From the NCBI RefSeq assembly GCF_014256275.1, contig NZ_JACCFE010000002.1, positions 744,001 through 808,000 on the forward strand: a stretch of 64,000 nt of DNA, in the 5' to 3' direction. The DNA comes from Rhodococcus sp. 4CII (GTDB taxonomy: Bacteria; Actinomycetota; Actinomycetes; Mycobacteriales; Mycobacteriaceae). Below are positions 61,141 through 64,000 of the stretch, piece by piece. Position numbers and translations under genes: made by a program. Every line of letters begins with the position of its first letter. The stretch's first letter is position 1. A model generated the notes under the pieces. The model saw nothing but the letters and a program-made list of their open reading frames with translations, was not told the origin of the DNA and did not search any database.

Positions 61141-61872
61141 CTACAGCTGCGACACCCAGTTCTCGTTGGACAGCGCGTCGATCACGGTGCCGTCCTTCAC
61201 CACGGCAGGGGTGCCGGTGGCGCCGCTCGCTGCGAGGGCCTGACGGCCCGCCTCGGCGTGCGCACGGGCCTGCTCGACCTTCGCACCGGTGCTGATGCAC
61301 TGGGTGGCGGCGTCGGACGCTCCGGCGCCGCCGGCGATCCGCGCGAGATCCTCGTTGGTGTGGTCCGAGCTGCCGTTCTCCTTCGGCTGATTCGCGGGCG
61401 AGAACAGGGCCGCGTGGAACGCCGAGTACGCCACGGCGTCACCGGTTTCGGCGATGCACTCGGATGCGGCGACGGCGCGGGTGGAGTAGTCACCGCTCGC
61501 CGAGAGCCGGTCGAGGAAGTTCAGGACGTGATAGCGTACGGCCACCTTGCCGTCGTCGACGGCCTGCGCGATTTCCTGGCCGTTCCGGTTCTCGAGTTCG
61601 GCGCAGTACGGGCACATCGGGTCTTCGAACAGATCGATCGTGGTGGCCGCGTCGGGGCGACCGAGAACGACCACGCCGTCGTCCTGCAACGCCACCTGGA
61701 CCTCCGAGTTCTGGACGCCGCCGTACCCGTCGTTCCGCGGCTTGCTGCGGTTGCTCTGCCAGATCACACCCCCGATGACCAGTGCTGCGATCACCAGCAC
61801 GGCGAGCCCACCGAGAATGTAAGTGGACCGGCTCGATTCCGGTTGCGGGTTGTACTTGTTCTTCGCGCTCAC
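61141..61872 (-). CDS. DsbA-like thiol-disulfide oxidoreductase, membrane-anchored
   Basis: A 243-aa protein with one N-terminal membrane anchor (about 18-38) and an extracytoplasmic thioredoxin-fold domain. The redox motif is CPYC (Cys87, Cys90) in FEDPMCPYCAELENRNGQE; cis-Pro lies in GATGTPAVVKDGTVI. Two more Cys (ASECIAE, TQCIST) could form a second disulfide as in mycobacterial DsbA-like proteins. It is followed on the same strand by nothing in the operon, but the MauE-like gene lies upstream by 41 bp. Confidence 0.92.
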   Translation of the reverse strand: MSAKNKYNPQPESSRSTYILGGLAVLVIAALVIGGVIWQSNRSKPRNDGYGGVQNSEVQVALQDDGVVVLGRPDAATTIDLFEDPMCPYCAELENRNGQEIAQAVDDGKVAVRYHVLNFLDRLSASGDYSTRAVAASECIAETGDAVAYSAFHAALFSPANQPKENGSSDHTNEDLARIAGGAGASDAATQCISTGAKVEQARAHAEAGRQALAASGATGTPAVVKDGTVIDALSNENWVSQL

Positions 61873-61913
61873 GTGGATGCAGTCCTTCGACGTCGGATCG
61901 ATTTACCGAATGC

Positions 61914-62402
61914 TTACTGTGCCACCGTCTGCTGAGGGGTCACTGAGAGAGTGGTGCGGGAGCGGAGCCCCAGCGCGAACGGCGTACGCGGGAACACCAT
62001 CAACCACGCTGCCAGTGCGAGGAAGCCCACATCGCGGAGGATTTCCCTGATGTAGTCCCAGCCGTTCACGTCGGCCACACCGCCGCCGCCGAAGCATCCG
62101 CAGTCGATGGACAGCCCGCGGGCCCACACCGAGACGATCACGCCGATGAGCACGAGGAGCAGCACGGCCGACACGGAGGCCGTGACCCGGACTGCGAGAC
62201 CGATCAGCAGGAGCAGTCCCAGCGCGATCTCGAAGAACGGCAACGTGTTGGCTACCGGACGGACGAGGTCCTCGGGAAGCAGTTGGTAGGCGCGGACGGC
62301 GATGACGGTCTGGGCGGGGTCGGCGACTTTCAGTGCGCCGGAGACCAGCCAGACGCCGGCGAGAGACAGCCTGGCGAGGAGGGAGACGATCTTGATCCAC
62401 AC
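61914..62402 (-). CDS. MauE/DoxX-family membrane protein
   Basis: A 162-aa integral membrane protein with four membrane segments. The N-terminus SLLARLSLAGVWLVSGALKVADP and FFEIALGLLLLIGL are DoxX/MauE-like; CGCFGGGG (Cys101, Cys103) is a thiol motif typical of MauE and VKOR-like partners. The GTG at 62402 gives MWIKIVSLLARL, and the longer upstream frame runs into the MFS gene. Adjacent to the DsbA-like gene (41 bp), it may reoxidise or reduce it. Confidence 0.85.
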   Translation of the reverse strand: MWIKIVSLLARLSLAGVWLVSGALKVADPAQTVIAVRAYQLLPEDLVRPVANTLPFFEIALGLLLLIGLAVRVTASVSAVLLLVLIGVIVSVWARGLSIDCGCFGGGGVADVNGWDYIREILRDVGFLALAAWLMVFPRTPFALGLRSRTTLSVTPQQTVAQ

Positions 62403-62428
62403 CCGACCGAGCGTACCGAAGCCGCCGG

Positions 62429-63655
62429 TCAGACCGCTTCGACCGACACCTTGGGCGCCGCCCTGTTCGGCACCAACAGCCAGCCCACGGCGGCGAGGAG
62501 CATGACCCCTCCGGTCACGCCGAAGGCGACCGCGTACGACAGGTGCTGAGCGAGCAGACCCGCACCCACCGGACCGAGCACTCCGCCGACGTCGGCGACC
62601 ATCTGGAACGTGGCCAGCACGGGGCCGCCGCGGGACTTCGCGCCGACGACGTCGGCGACCGCAGCCTGCTGCGCCGGGCTCATCACGCCGGACCCGATGC
62701 CGGCGATACCCGACAGCACCAGGAATACCGGGAGGCTCTCGCTGAGACCCATCCCGATGGTGCTGGCGCCGCACACCAGCAGGCCGAGGAGAACGAACAG
62801 CTTCCGTCCGTAGACGTCGGACAACCGTCCCGACACCATGAGGACGAGCGCGTTCCCGACGGCGAAGACGGTGAGGGCGATGCCGGCGAGGGACGCGTCG
62901 CGGTGCAGCGCCTCGACGACGAACAGCGGGACCATCGCGACCCGCACCCCGAAGATCACTCCGCCGAACGCGAAGTTCGACCCCAGCGCGGCCCGGTAGA
63001 TCGGCTGTCCCAGGGCGTCCCGCAGCGTCATGGTGGCACCGGTGGCGGTGGCGTCCGGCGCGGTGAGGTGGGAACCGCGCAGGCTCACGAACACGACGGC
63101 GGCAGCGATGACGAGGGCGATCGCGTAGATGACGAACGGAACCCGGAGACCGAAGCCGACGAGCAGACCACCGACGAGCGGTCCGGAGATCGAGCCCATC
63201 AGAAAGCTCGTCGCGTACAGCCCGGACACGCGGCCACGACTGTCCACCGGCGCTATGCGGATGACGAGGCCCATCGCCGACACCGTGAACATCGTCGAGC
63301 CGATGCCCCCGAGTGCACGGAAGATCAGCAGCTGCCAGTAGTCCCCCGCGACCGCGCAGGCGGCGGTCGACGCGGCGACGATCAGGAGACCGGTGATGTA
63401 GACCGGACGCTCTCCCAGCCGCTGCACCAGCCGTCCGCTGACCGGGGCGAAGACCAGACGCATGAACGCGAACGAGGAGATCACGACGGTGGCGGCCGTG
63501 ACGCTCACGTCGAAGCTGCGGGCGAACTGAGGGAGGGCGGGTGCGACGAGCCCGAACCCGAGTGCGATGACGAAGCTGGCCGAGACCAGCACCCAGATTT
63601 CGGACGGGAGCCGCGGGCCCTGCCCGGTGGACAGCCCGGCTGCGCGAGTGTTCAT
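62429..63655 (-). CDS. Major facilitator superfamily transporter
   Basis: A 408-aa exporter with 12 predicted membrane helices, of the DHA1/EmrD-like drug-resistance group. MFS motifs: PALPQFARSFDVSVTAATVVIS, GRLVQRLGERPVYITGL, GIGSTMFTVSAMGLVIRIAPVDSRGRVSGLYATSFLMGS, and in the second half GRLSDVYGRKLFVLLG. ATG at 63655. No regulator is next to it; the substrate is unknown. Confidence 0.93.
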   Translation of the reverse strand: MNTRAAGLSTGQGPRLPSEIWVLVSASFVIALGFGLVAPALPQFARSFDVSVTAATVVISSFAFMRLVFAPVSGRLVQRLGERPVYITGLLIVAASTAACAVAGDYWQLLIFRALGGIGSTMFTVSAMGLVIRIAPVDSRGRVSGLYATSFLMGSISGPLVGGLLVGFGLRVPFVIYAIALVIAAAVVFVSLRGSHLTAPDATATGATMTLRDALGQPIYRAALGSNFAFGGVIFGVRVAMVPLFVVEALHRDASLAGIALTVFAVGNALVLMVSGRLSDVYGRKLFVLLGLLVCGASTIGMGLSESLPVFLVLSGIAGIGSGVMSPAQQAAVADVVGAKSRGGPVLATFQMVADVGGVLGPVGAGLLAQHLSYAVAFGVTGGVMLLAAVGWLLVPNRAAPKVSVEAV

Positions 63656-63714
63656 AGTTGAATCCGATGGTAGGTCCCGCGCCGTCGGCGACCGCGCCTA
63701 CCCCGCCCGAGCAC

Positions 63715-63999
63715 CTATCTCAGGACGTCGGCCACCAGGTCCCTGGCCGCCGCCTGCACCTCCGCGAGATGGTCCGGGCCCAGGAAGGATTCGGCGTAGA
63801 TCTTGTAGACGTCCTCGGTTCCCGACGGCCGCGCCGCGAACCACGACGAATCCGTGGTGACCTTCAGCCCGCCGAGCGGCGCTCCGTTGCCCGGCGCACT
63901 GGTCAGCGTCGCGGTGATCGGCTCGCCCGCCAGTTCGGTGGCGGACACCTGTTCGGGGGACAGCTTCGCCAGCACCGCCTTCTGCTCCCGGCTGGCGGG
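63715..63999 (-). CDS. pgm: Phosphoglucomutase, alpha-D-glucose phosphate-specific (3' end only)
   Basis: The frame is open to the window edge and ends at 63715. The visible 94 residues contain the C-terminal domain with GGLKVTTDSSWFAARPSGTEDVYKIYAESF, the phosphate-binding loop of the alpha-D-phosphohexomutases, specifically the Pgm (not PgmB/GlmM) type. It would interconvert glucose 1- and 6-phosphate, linking the glycogen/methylglucan genes to glycolysis. Confidence 0.93.
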   Translation of the reverse strand, partial: PASREQKAVLAKLSPEQVSATELAGEPITATLTSAPGNGAPLGGLKVTTDSSWFAARPSGTEDVYKIYAESFLGPDHLAEVQAAARDLVADVLR

Positions 64000-64000
64000 G

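Overview
The window is a compact, very GC-rich actinobacterial chromosome segment with many GTG and TTG starts and many 1-8 nt stop/start overlaps. Gene content and order (lppZ-like, gatB, pfkA, gatA, gatC, an ACT-domain gene, ligA, a MetE-like gene, mnmA, a cysteine desulfurase, plsC, etfA/etfB, the methylglucose-polysaccharide genes, echA, serB2, ctaD, fecB, nrdF/E/I/H) follow, from memory, the Mycobacterium tuberculosis Rv3006-Rv3053 segment. Interleaved genes such as glgX, bluB, a MoaC-MogA fusion and a bacterial phospholipase A2 point to a Mycobacteriales relative such as Rhodococcus or Nocardia; Rhodococcus is my best guess (inference, not tested).

Layout. 1-10.7 kb: the 3' end of a PQQ-dependent sugar dehydrogenase-like lipoprotein gene, the GatCAB amidotransferase genes and pfkA, interrupted by a NarL-type two-component system and a secreted phospholipase A2 coupled to a membrane alpha/beta hydrolase. 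10.7-20.5 kb: GNAT, ligA, MetE-like protein, mnmA and cysteine desulfurase (tRNA 2-thiolation), acyltransferases, and the electron transfer flavoprotein genes etfB-etfA. 20.6-28.1 kb: a methyltransferase, GH57 branching enzyme, GT4 glucosyltransferase, acyltransferase and others that match the proposed methylglucose lipopolysaccharide cluster. 28-36.6 kb: methyltransferase, enoyl-CoA hydratase, Nudix, ABC ATPase, glgX, YczE-like protein, PTH2 and serB2. 36.6-41.3 kb: ctaD and two siderophore-binding lipoproteins, the first behind an IdeR/DtxR-type box. 41.4-46.4 kb: the class Ib ribonucleotide reductase cluster nrdH-nrdI-nrdE-nrdF with tandem NrdR-like boxes upstream.

The most unusual element is a free-standing GIY-YIG/NUMOD3 homing-endonuclease-like gene placed between nrdE and nrdF in the same orientation (42456-43220). 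A 23-bp tandem repeat lies just beyond the nrdF stop codon.

46.7-64 kb: siderophore-interacting flavoprotein, FMN reductase/TetR divergent pair, META-domain lipoprotein, nucleosidase, nadE, a molybdenum cofactor cluster (moaD-moaA divergent from moeA-moaC/mogA-moaE), a DEAD-box helicase whose Shine-Dalgarno sits in a hairpin, bluB with a CobW-type GTPase, small orphan genes, a tRNA-Ala(GGC), a DsbA-like/MauE-like redox pair, an MFS exporter, and the 3' end of a phosphoglucomutase gene. Intrinsic hairpins mark most convergent junctions. No CRISPR array, insertion sequence, prophage or rRNA was seen.
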